Source: Escallonia rubra (taxonomy: Eukaryota; Streptophyta; Magnoliopsida; Escalloniales; Escalloniaceae). From it: a stretch of DNA of 64,000 bases. The position numbers and the translations under genes were made by a program. The first letter of the stretch is position 1. Every line of letters begins with the position of its first letter. The notes beneath the pieces are model-generated. The model saw only the letters and a list, made by a program, of their open reading frames with translations. It had not been told where the DNA came from and ran no database searches. The stretch lies in NCBI GenBank assembly GCA_033065855.1, contig JAVXUO010001768.1, forward strand, positions 1 through 64,000. Reading direction: 5' to 3'. Below are positions 21,790 to 32,098 of the stretch, one piece after another.

Positions 21790-23088
21790 TTATGTACCTG
21801 GAGCGACATATCCAAGTGTTCCTCGAATCCCAGGTGAACTAGAATGTGCATTGTTTGATAGATTTGTATTGGCTGACAGAAACCTTGCGAGGCCAAAATC
21901 ACCAACATGTGCACAAAGGTCACCGTCAAGAAGAACATTGCTTGGCTTGAGATCACGGTGGCAGATTATCGTTTCACAATGATGGTGAATATAATCCAAT
22001 GCAGAAGCCACATCAATTGCAATGCCTAGTCTCTTGACCAAGTTCAAGTTCAACCCCTGCTCTTCAGCTTGTGTTGGATGCAACCAGCTATCTAAACTCC
22101 CATTTGGCATAAATTCGAAGACCAAAGCCTTGAAGTCTTTGCCATTGAAATCTAAGCTTGAGCAAACGGTGATAATCTTTATGAGATTCCTGTGACGGAG
22201 GATTCTCACCATATCGCACTCTGCCACGAAACTCTTGTTAGCTCCACGTTCTTGAAGTTTAAGTATCTTCACGGCAACAATGTGTTCACCAGAATTTAGA
22301 CTGCCTTTGTAGACAGAACCATACCTACCCTCGCCAATCAAATTACTTGGGGAAAATTCATTGGTAGCATGAAGAAGTTCTGCATAAGTGATTTTTTGAT
22401 ATTGGTTTTCCAAGAGTGAGGCAGAAGAGGTTCTCTGTTGGGATTTTTTGAGTCCATAAAAGATCAAAAAAAGACTTCCTAACAGCAGAACAATGGGAGG
22501 AATGATTATAAGAGGTATCATTTTGTCAGGAAATGCTCTTTTATTCTTCTTTGAGAACTTTATGGGACAGGCAGGCAGATGCAGTGGTTGAATTCCTCCA
22601 CAAAGCTTCATATTTTTTCCCACGACTGAAAATGCACTAATGTTGTTGAAAACTCCCACTTTTGGAACTTCCCCCTCAAACATATTATGCGAAAGGTTGA
22701 GGCGCATTAAACGTAGCTTGCCTAGAAACTCTGGAATCTGCCCAGACAGATTATTTTGGGACAGATCAAGTTGTTGGATGCCTTTTAATTGGTCAAGTGA
22801 TGATGGAATGGCGCCATCCAAAAAATTGCCTTGCAAATCTAGGTACTCCAGTACTTGACAACTACCAAGAGCGCTTGGGATTTCTCCCGTCAATTTGTTT
22901 CCTCGGATAGACAATGCTCCGAGGTTTTTCAAATTGCCCACTTCTGATGGAATTGGTCCTGTTAATTCATTTAGATCCAAGTATAGGCCGATAGAGAGGG
23001 AAGAAATTCCAATAACTTGCTCGGGTATCACGCCAGTTAGGCGATTGCTTCCTAAATCAAGTAATTGTAGATGCGTGCAGTTACCCAA
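21790..23088 (-). CDS. Open segment of the LRR kinase: last LRRs, TM helix, kinase N-lobe
   Basis: This is a 432-codon open stretch after the in-frame TAG. It begins MGNCTHLQLLDLGSNRLTG and contains about five LRRs (LxxLxLxxNxLxGxIP), a C-cap with CGGIQPLHLPACP, a hydrophobic helix, a juxtamembrane part and the kinase to DFGLARFL...GTLGYVAP, where the intron starts. The catalytic loop reads CHRDLKPSN. In subfamily XII receptors this is usually HCD (non-RD), so the Arg codon CGT is unusual. Translation from an internal Met could in principle give a membrane kinase without most of its ectodomain, but no promoter evidence supports that. Confidence 0.6.
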   Translation of the reverse strand: MGNCTHLQLLDLGSNRLTGVIPEQVIGISSLSIGLYLDLNELTGPIPSEVGNLKNLGALSIRGNKLTGEIPSALGSCQVLEYLDLQGNFLDGAIPSSLDQLKGIQQLDLSQNNLSGQIPEFLGKLRLMRLNLSHNMFEGEVPKVGVFNNISAFSVVGKNMKLCGGIQPLHLPACPIKFSKKNKRAFPDKMIPLIIIPPIVLLLGSLFLIFYGLKKSQQRTSSASLLENQYQKITYAELLHATNEFSPSNLIGEGRYGSVYKGSLNSGEHIVAVKILKLQERGANKSFVAECDMVRILRHRNLIKIITVCSSLDFNGKDFKALVFEFMPNGSLDSWLHPTQAEEQGLNLNLVKRLGIAIDVASALDYIHHHCETIICHRDLKPSNVLLDGDLCAHVGDFGLARFLSANTNLSNNAHSSSPGIRGTLGYVAPGT

Positions 23089-23672
23089 CTAAGCCGGTAG
23101 ACTGCCCACGAGCTTGTTTGCTGCAGCAGCCACAAAGCTCAGCCCGGTAATGTTGCCAATGGATGGTGGAATTTTTCCAGAGATGTTATTGTCCACAATC
23201 CGCAGTTGCTGCAACTTGGAAAGTTTCCCAATGGATTCAGGAATGCTGCCAGAGATCATGTTATGATCTATTGATAGAAAGTACAAATTGTTGAGGTTGC
23301 CAATCTCTTGTGGTATGCTTCCGGATATTTTGTTCGATCGCAGCCACAATATCTCCAGTTTAGACGACAGATTTGCAATAGAACCGGGCAACACACCTCC
23401 AAATTGATTTTCGAAGAATATCAAGTTTCGTAGATTAGTGCAATTTGTTAAGGAAGCAATGAAGCTCAAGTCGTCCGGTTTATTCGACCCAAATCGGTTT
23501 TCATTAAGTCCTAGAACCTCTAAGTAGCGAAGGTTTCCCAGATTCGTCGGTATAGGCCCCGCGAAATCGTTCGAAGACACGTCCAAGAGTAGAAGTCCAG
23601 AAGCGTTAGCCATCGAGGGTGGAAACGAACCCGAGAACTCGTTATCTCCGAGGTAAAGGCGCTTGAGGTTTG

Positions 23673-25355
23673 GCAGTGTGAGGCCCAAATCTAGTGGAAG
23701 ATGACCATGCAATCGGTTGACTGCGAGGCCAAAGGAATATATGGATGAGATATTGTAAAGCTGCAGGGGAAGCGTACCGGACAACTGGTTATCACCTAAA
23801 TTAAAAATCGTCAAGTTGCGAAGCTGCCCAAGTTCGGAAGGAATGTTTCCCTCCAGCTTGTTAGTGGCCAAACTAAGCCCATGAAGAGAGGTGAGGTTCA
23901 CGATTGAAGGTGGGATTCTGCCTGCGACATGAAACGGTTCTCGGTTAGGCATGAATTCTGATCAATGCACCTCCAGTACTGTCGATGAATAAGTTTAATT
24001 AAATTGGACAATTTTTCTAGGTACATTGTGTTACAACCCATGAATCGAACTCTATCTATTATGTAGTTAACCTTTCTAGATACATTGTATCATAATTTAT
24101 TATTATCACTGTCATAATCCTTCTAATTGATTATTTATTTCATCAAACAGATCGTAACAATTGCTAAAGAGATTTAATGTATTTTACTAAAATTACATTT
24201 GACTAATTATACCAGTATTTACCTACACATACTTTCTTATTTTCTCTAATATAGTGCGCCCACAAGTTGGACATGCAAGAATACACCAGTTGTACACGTG
24301 TATTACTAATTAGGCAACATACTTTTCATCAATTTTTTGTCACTGAGAATATTTTGGTGACCTTGGTTCACTTTTGTGGTATGAATGTCGAAGTAGAAGA
24401 GCAAATTAGAAAGTGAAAATAACCTTGCGGCTTTTGAGAACAAACAACAATTAAAGCATGTTATTATATTGAATGTTGTAGTTTCATCTCAAAATATCAT
24501 ATGATAACTTGTTTTAGTACTAGTATCTTTCAAATGTTTATGTTTTTATTTTGGTACAGAGCTCGAAAATATAGACTTACCATTTTCTTCTTCTTTTTGT
24601 AGTGAAAGTGTAATGAGCAAAACTTAATTAATTATTACTCCACCAAAAATATGGATCACGAGAAAAGAATGGATTTATCTCATCTGTTTAAAAGGTAGTT
24701 AAGATACTGTATAGAAGATTACAGTTTCATGTGAATTGTAAAACCATCTAATTAAGGAAAACTTCTCTTGGCCGCGGCAATTTTCATCCCTCTCTAGAAA
24801 AGAGACGCCATTATCGCTCTTATAGACAAAAGTGAAAAAAGAGCGTCTCCTTTCAACGTCCATGCCCTGCTTTTTTTGTTCTACAGTAATGCATGTCATA
24901 ACAATAAGACATGATATGAGGAAGAACTTAACGTATAGTACTGATTCTTCCAAATATTTATTTTCTATCTTAATAAATGATTAGAAAGTATAAATTTATC
25001 TTTTCTTCTTCTTTCTGTACAAAAGTGTACGAGTGAAGCTTAACTAACAAATTATTCTCCAAAGCAAACGGACCACAACAAACTAATGGATTTATCTTAT
25101 TTGTTTAAGGGGTAGTTAAATACTATAGAAAACATTACAGACTTACAAAAAAATATTATATGATATATATTTTTCTTGGTCAAGGCAACTTCGACCCTGT
25201 TTTGAAAGAGATATTATGCTCTTATGGACACATGTCAAAAGAGAGAGCCTCCATTCACAATCAGTTTGTTACTTCATTTGTTTTATGATAATGCATGTCA
25301 TAAGATTAAGGGATTCAAGGAGCGAGATTTTACGATTAATTTGTTTTATGGTAAT
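23673..25355. repeat. Tandem duplication, copy A (LRR fragment plus flank)
   Basis: From GCAGTGTGAGGCCCAAATCT (23673) this unit contains the 5' edge of the large LRR exon and about 1.4 kb of AT-rich flank, then is followed directly by copy B. The two copies match through many phrases, for example TTTTACTAAAATTACATTTG at 24182 and 25661. Within the flank there is an older internal duplication: the phrases around 24670-24910 and 25085-25300 (both with GGATTTATCT, ATAGAAnA, CTCTTnTnGACA, AATGCATGTCATAA) are diverged versions of each other. Confidence 0.75.
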
Positions 25356-26830
25356 GCAGTGTGAGGCCCAAATCTAGTTGAAGATGACCATGCAATCTGT
25401 TTCCTGCGAGCGCAAAGAAATGTACGGATGATATGTTGTAATGCTGCAGGGGAACCGTACCTGACAACTGGTTAATGCCTAAATCAAGCACAATAAGGGA
25501 GGTGAGGTTCCCGATTGAAGGTTGGATTCTGCCTGTGACATGAAACGGTTCTCGGTTAGGCATAAATTCTGATCAATGCGCCTACAAATGTCATAATCAT
25601 TTTAATTGATTATTTATATTATTAGACATATAGCAAGAATTGCTAAAGAGATTTAATGTATTTTACTAAAATTACATTTGACTAATTACACCAGATTTTA
25701 CCTACACATACTTTCTTATTTTCTCTAATATAGTGCGTTCACAAGTTGGACATGCAAGAATACACCATTTGTACACATGTATTATTAATTAAGCAGTATA
25801 CTTTTCATCAATTTTTGTCACTGAGAATATTTTGGTGACCTTGTTTCACTTGTGTGGTACGAATGTCGGAGTAGAATAGCAAATTAGAAAGTAAAACTAA
25901 CCTTGCGGCCTTCGAGAACGAACAACAGTTAAAGCATGTTATTATATAGAATGTTATAGTTTCGTCTCAAAATATCATACGATAACTTATTTTAGCACTG
26001 GTATCTTTCAAATGTTTATGTTTTTATTTTGGTACATAACTCGAAAATATAGACTTATCGTTTCTTCTTCTTTCTGTACTGAAATTGTTATGAGCAAAAC
26101 TTAATTAATTATCATTCCGCAAAAAATAAGGATCACGAGAAAAGAATGGATTTATCTCATTTGTTTAAAAGGTGTTTCAAATACTGCATAGAAAGTTACA
26201 GCTTCATGTAAATTAAAAAAAAACCATATAATTAAGGAAAACTTCTCTTGGTCGGGCCAATTTTCGTTCCTCTCCAGAAAGGGACATCATTATCGCTCTT
26301 GTAGACAAAAGTGAAAAAAGAGCGTCTCCTTTCATCGTCAATGCCCTGCTTCATTTGTTCTACAATAATGCATGTCATAACAATAAGACATGATATGAGA
26401 AAGCGCTTAACATATGGTACTGATTCTTTCAAGTATTTGTTTTTTTTATCTTAATAAATGATTAGAAAGTATAATTTTATATCTTTTCTTCTTCTTTTTG
26501 TACGAAAGTATATGAGTAAAGCTTAACTAACAATTATTCTCCAAATCATACGGACCACAACAAAATAATGGATTTATCTCATTTGTTTAAAGGGTAGTTA
26601 AATATTATAGAAAACATCACAGATTTATATAAAAAACTATATGATATACATTTTTCTTGGTCAAGGCAACTTCTGACCCTCTTCTGAAAGAGATATTATA
26701 CTCTTACGGACATATGTCAAAAGAGAGAGCGTCCATTCACCGTCAGTTTGTTACTTCATTTGTGCTATGTTAATGCATGTCATAAGATTAAGGCAATCAA
26801 GGAGGGAGATTATACGGTTAATTTTGACGT
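25356..26830. repeat. Tandem duplication, copy B (with truncated LRR fragment)
   Basis: This copy opens with the same GCAGTGTGAGGCCCAAATCT and encodes on the minus strand a 75-residue LRR fragment (25563-25336) with the same novel N-terminal junction MPNREPFHV as copy A. Relative to A it lacks about 84 bp inside the LRR part, so the reading frame passes from GNLTSLIVL directly to DLGINQLSG. The AT-rich flank follows to about 26830. Because the MPNREPFHV junction is shared, the gene was broken before it was duplicated. Confidence 0.75.
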
Positions 26831-27945
26831 AAGTAATACTATGATAACTATTAAGGCTACTTCATAATCATTGTTAGCCTGATACCATCAATTTTAGTAT
26901 CCGTTGCCAAAACATAACTATAATCTTCTTAACCTAATTAAAAATGAATATCTAAAATGTGCATTTAGATAACGTACTTATCTATGAACTCGATTTTTGA
27001 GATACCATGCTATAGCTCCCCAAGCATTGTTCGGGTACTATGCTAGTTAGCAATTAGTGAAAGGGGTTATTTATGCAAGGTGCACCCAAATTTATCCACA
27101 GTTGTGTTCGGCGCTACGATATTTATTTTCCTTCTCCTTCTCTCTCTCTCTCTCTCTCTCTTTCTAATCTGGCACCACCACCTCCTCCCCCCCCCCCCCA
27201 AAACCAGACCTCCTTCCCCGACGTCTCCAATATCAGAAGGTCACGTTGGTACTGCCTCCACTTTTTCACAGAAGTAGACGGGCCGCACTCGCCAAGTACA
27301 ACTCCTAGTGCACCCCTTCCACCCTGGCAGCGCCGGTGGCCTCGTCGTCATACACGCACCTAACAACCACTCCACAACCACAGTAAAAATTACCACCCAA
27401 CCCACATGTTGCCGCACGAACCACCGCACCATGCCACACGCTGACAAATAGCCACATCACTACCCCAAATGTGCAATTGCCATCACCACTCTATTCACCA
27501 ACCACCGCGTCCACCAATCACCATACTCACCACCGTCGACGCTTGGATTTTAGGATCTGGATTTGGTTTTGAATTGGTAAGGGTAGGCGTGGAGGTTGAT
27601 AGCGACAAACTGGTGGCGGTAAGTGTGGTGGTTGATAGGGGAGAAGTGATGGCAATAGGTGTGGCCGGTGTGGGTTGCAATGGTGGTCGAGGCTGTCCAA
27701 TGATTGGAAGAAGGAGATTAGAAGGGGAAAAAGGGGGCAAAAAGATCTTTTTGGCCCTAGGAAATTCTGAATTCTTTGGACAACCTGAAAATTTTGCAAC
27801 CTTGTCACTTTGACGAAGATTTTGACCGGAATTTGGTGGAGAGTGTCAGATGTCACATTTATGCGAGTTTGTAGTGTGAAATAACTAAAACAAACTTTAT
27901 GGTGCCAAACATTATCACGTTTAAGCTTGAATGCACCTCACCTAA
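26831..27945. other. Insert-like region between the LRR gene pieces
   Basis: This holds CT and poly-C microsatellites (27137-27200) and Pro/Thr-rich or Val-rich ORFs on opposite strands that look like translation artefacts. The stretch starts near AAGGTGCACCCAAATTTA (27077) and ends near the complement of AGGTGCATTCAAGCTTAA (27921-27938). This weak inverted similarity could be the ends of an ~860 bp element, but no target duplication is evident. Confidence 0.3.
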
Positions 27946-28480
27946 TTAACCCTTGATGAGAGTAAGAGGAAGCTTACCTTGGAAAGAGTTGTTATAAAGC
28001 GAAAGAATCTTTAGATGAAACAATTGGCCTATATCTGGAGGAATGGTGCCATGGAAGCTATTGTTGTTGAGAAATATCTCCCTAAGGAAGGTCAGCCTTC
28101 CAATTTGAGGAGACACTGAACCCCCTAAATTTTGTGACACCAACTGTAGTGCGGTTACTCGTTGATGCTGGAGATCGCATTTAACTCCTTTCCATTCGCA
28201 GAAATGGAGAGAATCATTCCATGAGCTAAGGACTGCGAGGGGGTCTTCCTGAATTAGATCCTTGAACGCGAGCAAAGCCTGTCGATCCGTCTCATTCGTG
28301 AAACCGGCTGCGGCAACCGATCCTCTGCAGTTCATGGCAAAGAGAAGCGAAGAGAGTATAAGAGACAAGTTTAGTACCCTTCGAAACATGTTAGAAGAGG
28401 CCATGACCATGCACATCAAGTGTGAGAAGAAAGATGAGCTTCAACTGGTAATATAGAGGAGGCCATGACCATGCACATGT

Positions 28481-29011
28481 TAGGGTCGACCTCCAGTTGA
28501 CCTGCTTTTTAGTCTTCGGCTGCTATGGCTCCCACCTATTTGAACTTAAGGCTTAACGTCATTAGTAAGCTGAAGTACAAGGTGCCCAGATCCAAAGTTG
28601 GAGGACGATCAAAGCCGTCCACCTGTATATGAAGTATAAGGAATACCTGGCACTGCAACAACGCAATCATTGATGGAAAATCTTGCTTGAATCGAGTTCT
28701 AGTTTAAACGAATGACCTGCAGTTAGGGTCGACCTCCAGTTGACCTGCTTTTTAGTCTTCGGCTGCTATGGCTCCCACCTATTTGAACTTAAGGCTTAAC
28801 GTCATTAGTAAGCTGAAGTACAAGGTGCCCAGATCCAAAGTTGGAGGACGATCAAAGCCGTCCACCTGTATATGAAGTATAAGGAATACCTGGCACTGCA
28901 ACAACGCAATCATTGATGGAAAATCTTGCTTGAATCGAGTTCTAGTTTAAACGAATGACCTGCAGTTAGGGTCGACCTCCAGTTGACCTGCTTTTTAGTC
29001 TTCGGCTGCTT
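28481..29011. repeat. Exact 243 bp tandem duplication upstream of the LRR kinase
   Basis: Two head-to-tail copies (28481-28723 and 28724-28966), each beginning TAGGGTCGACCTCCAGTTGA, appear identical by eye. A third partial copy of about 45 bp follows and ends in a T-tract at 29012. A neighbouring phrase GAGGCCATGACCATGCACAT also occurs twice (28391 and 28459), once overlapping the receptor start codon region. The array therefore occupies what should be the promoter of the LRR kinase. Identity implies a very recent event or an assembly join. Confidence 0.85.
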
Positions 29012-29295
29012 TTTTTTTGGGTAAAAGGTCCGGGAGATGCATCACCCTTCTTGTATATCTAAAAATGGTGAATATTTAATTTGCTTCGCATCACATGAAA
29101 GACCGCTTGAACAAAATTGAATATGCATGTCTTTCATCTTTTTGATTACTCAACAAAGTTCAGATCACAAAATTGAAAAAAAGAAACTTCAAAATCAATG
29201 AATACCTTGAAAGCTCCGTATCAATTTCAATTCATTAGAATCAAAACTCCACGAAAAATGGTGCCATCTCGATCAATGGAAAGTGATTGATCCGA

Positions 29296-29361
<66 letters not shown>

Positions 29362-30400
29362 AAAAAATAGATAACAAAAGAAGAAAAAAAATGACGCGCA
29401 TAATCGAAATGCAGTGGTAAACAACAAATATGTCGCCCCCCTCTCTGCACTTAAAGGTACTTCCACTGATTCGCAGGAAGTTCTTCCCCAGAAACCAATT
29501 CAGGAAAAAGGCCGACGCATACTCTGAAAATTCAGGACGGGCTCCAATACTTGTCTTATGTTATTCTCTCAACACTAGTGCCCGCTGCTTAAAAAGTTAA
29601 TAAATTAATCGCCTTTCTTATTCCTCTCTGCAAAGGGCACATGTATACAATTCCAGGTGGTTAGTCCCATGATTTTTGAAAGGGAAAAATTAGACGTGGC
29701 CCTGAAAATCGAACATGTTTGGTGTTTGGATTATTCCCATGGTTTTTGAGGTGCATAAGCCGCTTAATGTTTGGATTATCCCTAAGATTTTTGGGCAATT
29801 CAGAACATTCTGAAACATGTTTCACGCTTCAGAGTGAGATAACTTTCTCACCTTCACATTCTGGTCCACCATCAAGGAAGAATTATGACCCAACCTTGTT
29901 TTCAACACTATCTTGCTACCGTTCATGGCCTCTTGACCCTCCTCATACAAAATGATGTAGGGGGCCTGCAAATACAGCATAATGGGAAATGGTTCAATGT
30001 GAATGCCCTTCCCGGCCAACTCTTTTCTGGTTAATACCGGGGACCAACTTGAGGTCATTTTCATATTCGACCATTCATTTCCTGGTCATACATTGTTTTC
30101 AAAGAATGTTGTCCCACAAATTGAATTGTTAACTTTGGCAAAATTGTAGAAACATTAATCCATTGACCATTCATACTTTCTTACTTGCTAGATATTCAGC
30201 AATGAGAAGTACAAGAGTGTCATGCATCGAGCAGCTGTCAATAACAAAGTTACAAGAAACCTAGCTTTGTATAATTAGCTCCTATTACCGGTTTGTGAAT
30301 CGAAAAAGTGCGTTTGACAGAAGTCATATGTTGGATGGATGAAGAGTTGAACAAACAATGCATAAATCTCCGACCAACCAACACCCCGAGTCCTTTGTGT
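29012..30400. other. Intergenic stretch before the PELPK-like gene
   Basis: Apart from the microsatellite, no gene is seen. Around 29665-29800 the phrase TTTGGATTATCCC with CATGnTTTTTG repeats two or three times in diverged form. The small ORFs near 29720-30060 overlap antisense and carry no domain. Confidence 0.3.
29299..29360. repeat. (TC)n(AC)n compound microsatellite
   Basis: About 20 TC dinucleotides are followed by about 9 AC dinucleotides and an A-tract. This is a typical plant SSR, likely length-polymorphic. The Arg/Glu repeat ORF across it is an artefact. Confidence 0.9.
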
Positions 30401-30407
30401 TCACCAC

Positions 30408-30456
30408 ATCCCTCTCTATATAAACTTTTTTTGGTACAATCCCTCTCTATATAAAC
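30408..30456 (+). promoter_or_regulatory. Two tandem TATA boxes within a duplicated 18 bp motif
   Basis: ATCCCTCTCTATATAAAC occurs at 30408-30425 and again 31 bp later at 30439-30456. Each contains TATATAAA preceded by a pyrimidine run. The second TATA (30448-30455) lies about 100 bp upstream of the ATG at 30553, a normal distance for a plant core promoter. The duplication could give two start sites. Confidence 0.6.
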
Positions 30457-30552
30457 GACTGATTACCAGCACCCACTCATGCTCATTGCTCAACCAAGCT
30501 TAAACTCGTGGGTTTCTTTTCCATTAAACTGCTGCTTGTCATCAAATCAACC

Positions 30553-30831
30553 ATGGCTCATTCCCAACACCCATCCATTCTGTTAATGCTGTCAGGTGTC
30601 ACTTTATCATTAATGAGCGGCAACAAAATTGTTGCAGAGGCGCGCCACCTCCTGGAGACGACCTTGCCTGAGCTTCCTACACCTGAATTTTCGGAGCTTC
30701 CGAGACCTGAGCTAGCTGAGCTACCGCCATTCCCTAAGGTGGAGCTGCCACCATGGGTTGTGATCGATATGAATAAAATTTGGAATAAAAGATTTCATTT
30801 GCGGTGGTTAGAGGCTACAAGTTTTAGTTAG
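30553..30831 (+). CDS. Small secreted PELPK-like cell-wall protein, short form
   Basis: The ATG at 30553 is preferred over the upstream in-frame ATG at 30508 because MAHSQHPSILLMLSGVTLSL is a typical signal peptide start. Cleavage is likely before ARHLLET. The mature part carries LPELPTPEFSELPRPELAEL and FPKVELPPW, matching the Pro-Glu-Leu-Pro repeats of PELPK-type wall proteins, which usually start ARHLLETT and carry many more repeats. Here only about five repeats remain before a dissimilar 27-residue tail (from VVIDMNKIW) and a stop. This may be a truncated gene whose repeat region was replaced, or a short family member. It would be exported to the cell wall. No intron is needed. Confidence 0.65.
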   Translation: MAHSQHPSILLMLSGVTLSLMSGNKIVAEARHLLETTLPELPTPEFSELPRPELAELPPFPKVELPPWVVIDMNKIWNKRFHLRWLEATSFS

Positions 30832-31015
30832 CTAGCTAATTTAAAACCAAAATTGTGCATTCGCAAGTGTATGACCTAATTCAGCACATAGCTTGTACGA
30901 AGTGGCATTTTAGAAACCGAGGCAGTAGTGGTGGCTTGATCATTGGAGTTTGCTTTAGTTCGAAAAGGTTCTTCATACTTTACTTTAGTTAGGAACTACT
31001 GTTATTTTATTCTAG

Positions 31016-31175
31016 AACTAATCTCAAAACTGTACAGTTTTAGTACCCAACTTTGAAGGTGCGCCAAAAAAGTACCTAAATTTGAAAAAATGACTCAAAT
31101 GAGTACCTCGACTAAAGTTGGGTATTAAAACTGTACTAGGGGTAAAGTTGATGGTACAATTTTGGGATTAAACCT
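31016..31175. mobile_element. Small fold-back MITE
   Basis: TACAGTTTTAGTACCCAACT (31033 onward) pairs with the inverted copy at 31114-31135 with one mismatch in 22. The match extends outward as CTCAAAACTGTA against the complement of ACAATTTTGGGATTA (about 31160). The loop carries AAAAAGTACCTAAATTTG. No protein is encoded. This fits a miniature inverted-repeat element or a hairpin-forming relic. Confidence 0.55.
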
Positions 31176-31359
31176 TTATTATGAGCAGTGATGACTGAAT
31201 TGTTAATTTGTAAACTTTGCATGTAAAGTTGGACATTCAAGAATGGTGATACATAGTTACTAAAGAGAGAACAAGAATTATGTTTGATGTTGGATTGAGT
31301 ATACATGTGTTTTGAACTATATATAGACTATAACATAAGCTAGCATATTTGGGATGTTT

Positions 31360-32098
31360 ACGGGCTTAGAATACGACTTAGGAACTTGTCGTTGGCGATT
31401 TGATTCAATATTATCATCCTTGTAAGGCTAATGTGGTAGCTTTAGTTCCTACTCAACCTCCGTTGTTAGCGGACCTATAGAGTTAACGTTTGGTATTGGC
31501 AGTTCAGATGGCCAGCTGCCACATTTCCAGGTTGCTTTTATTATTAGGAGAATCAAGTCTTGTTAGATGAGCCATCCGGGGTTGGTTAGTATTATGGATG
31601 GCGCGAAGATGGTCAAGGAACCTGAACTTTGTGTCGAGGATGAAGGTACCTTAAGGACGGGGCTCAAGATTTCAGAGTTGAGGATATAGTTGTGTATTTT
31701 AGCTCATACTTCGGGTTTTGCGGTGAATACTGGTAGCACTAGGACATATAAGATCTTTGTGAGAACTTAAGGCCAAGCATCTGCTACATGAGGTACCTTA
31801 GTGGAAGTGGGACTATGTGATGGGAGACTTTGTAGTTGACTCGTCGAGAACTTTAGGTAAGCATGATGCAGTGTGGGTTATTGTTGATCGTTTGACCACA
31901 TCCGAACTTTCACTTTTTGTTTGTGCCAACTTTACCATAGAGAAGGGGGCCAAGTTATATATCCAGAATATAATTACGCTACACAGTGTACCAGTTTATA
32001 TTGTATCCGACATGGACCAACAATTCACGTCTTGTGATTGGACTAGACTTCTGAGGACTTCAGCGACACTTGGGGTGAAGGATTATTTAGTCAGTTAA
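31360..32098 (+). pseudogene. Ty3/gypsy retrotransposon fragment (RNase H end to integrase)
   Basis: The frame 31817-32098 reads DFVVDSSRTLGKHDAVWVIV followed by DRLT, LYIQNIITLH and VPVYIVSDMDQQFTS, the core of a chromovirus-type integrase with the conserved Asp residues. Upstream, in broken frames, EPELCVEDEGTLR and TSGFAVNTGSTRTYK match the linker and zinc-binding region before the integrase. Several stops and shifts interrupt it, and no LTRs were matched to it. It is a dead internal fragment on the plus strand. Confidence 0.75.

Larger units (their letters stand above)
20967..28419 (-). pseudogene. LRR receptor-like kinase (subfamily XII-like), split and interrupted
   Basis: The pieces, in transcription order, are: a 5' piece (28419-27946) with a signal peptide, an LRR N-cap (TDRQALLAFKDLIQ, CEWKGVKC) and about two LRRs; a ~4 kb gap; LRRs 23952-23089; an in-frame TAG at 23089-23091 between SLPA and LGNCTHL; then the last LRRs, a membrane helix (PLIIIPPIVLLLGSLFLIFY) and the kinase start down to 21798. 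An intron 21797-21338 (CCAG/gtacat...ctgcag/AATATGG) rejoins P-EYGMG, and the terminal exon ends at 20967. Kinase motifs are GEGRYGSVYKG, VAVKIL, HRDLKPSN and DFG. Relatives such as FLS2/EFR and At3g47570-like receptors sit in the plasma membrane and sense extracellular peptides. About three or four LRRs seem to be missing at the gap. The missing exon and the stop make a functional receptor unlikely. Confidence 0.85.

Noticed and set aside
27073-27856. Pro/Thr- or Val-rich ORFs as a host gene
   Set aside because: Low-complexity frames on both strands over CT and C tracts, without domain or splice structure.
29241-29450. ORF with long Arg-Glu repeat
   Set aside because: It is the translation of the TC microsatellite.
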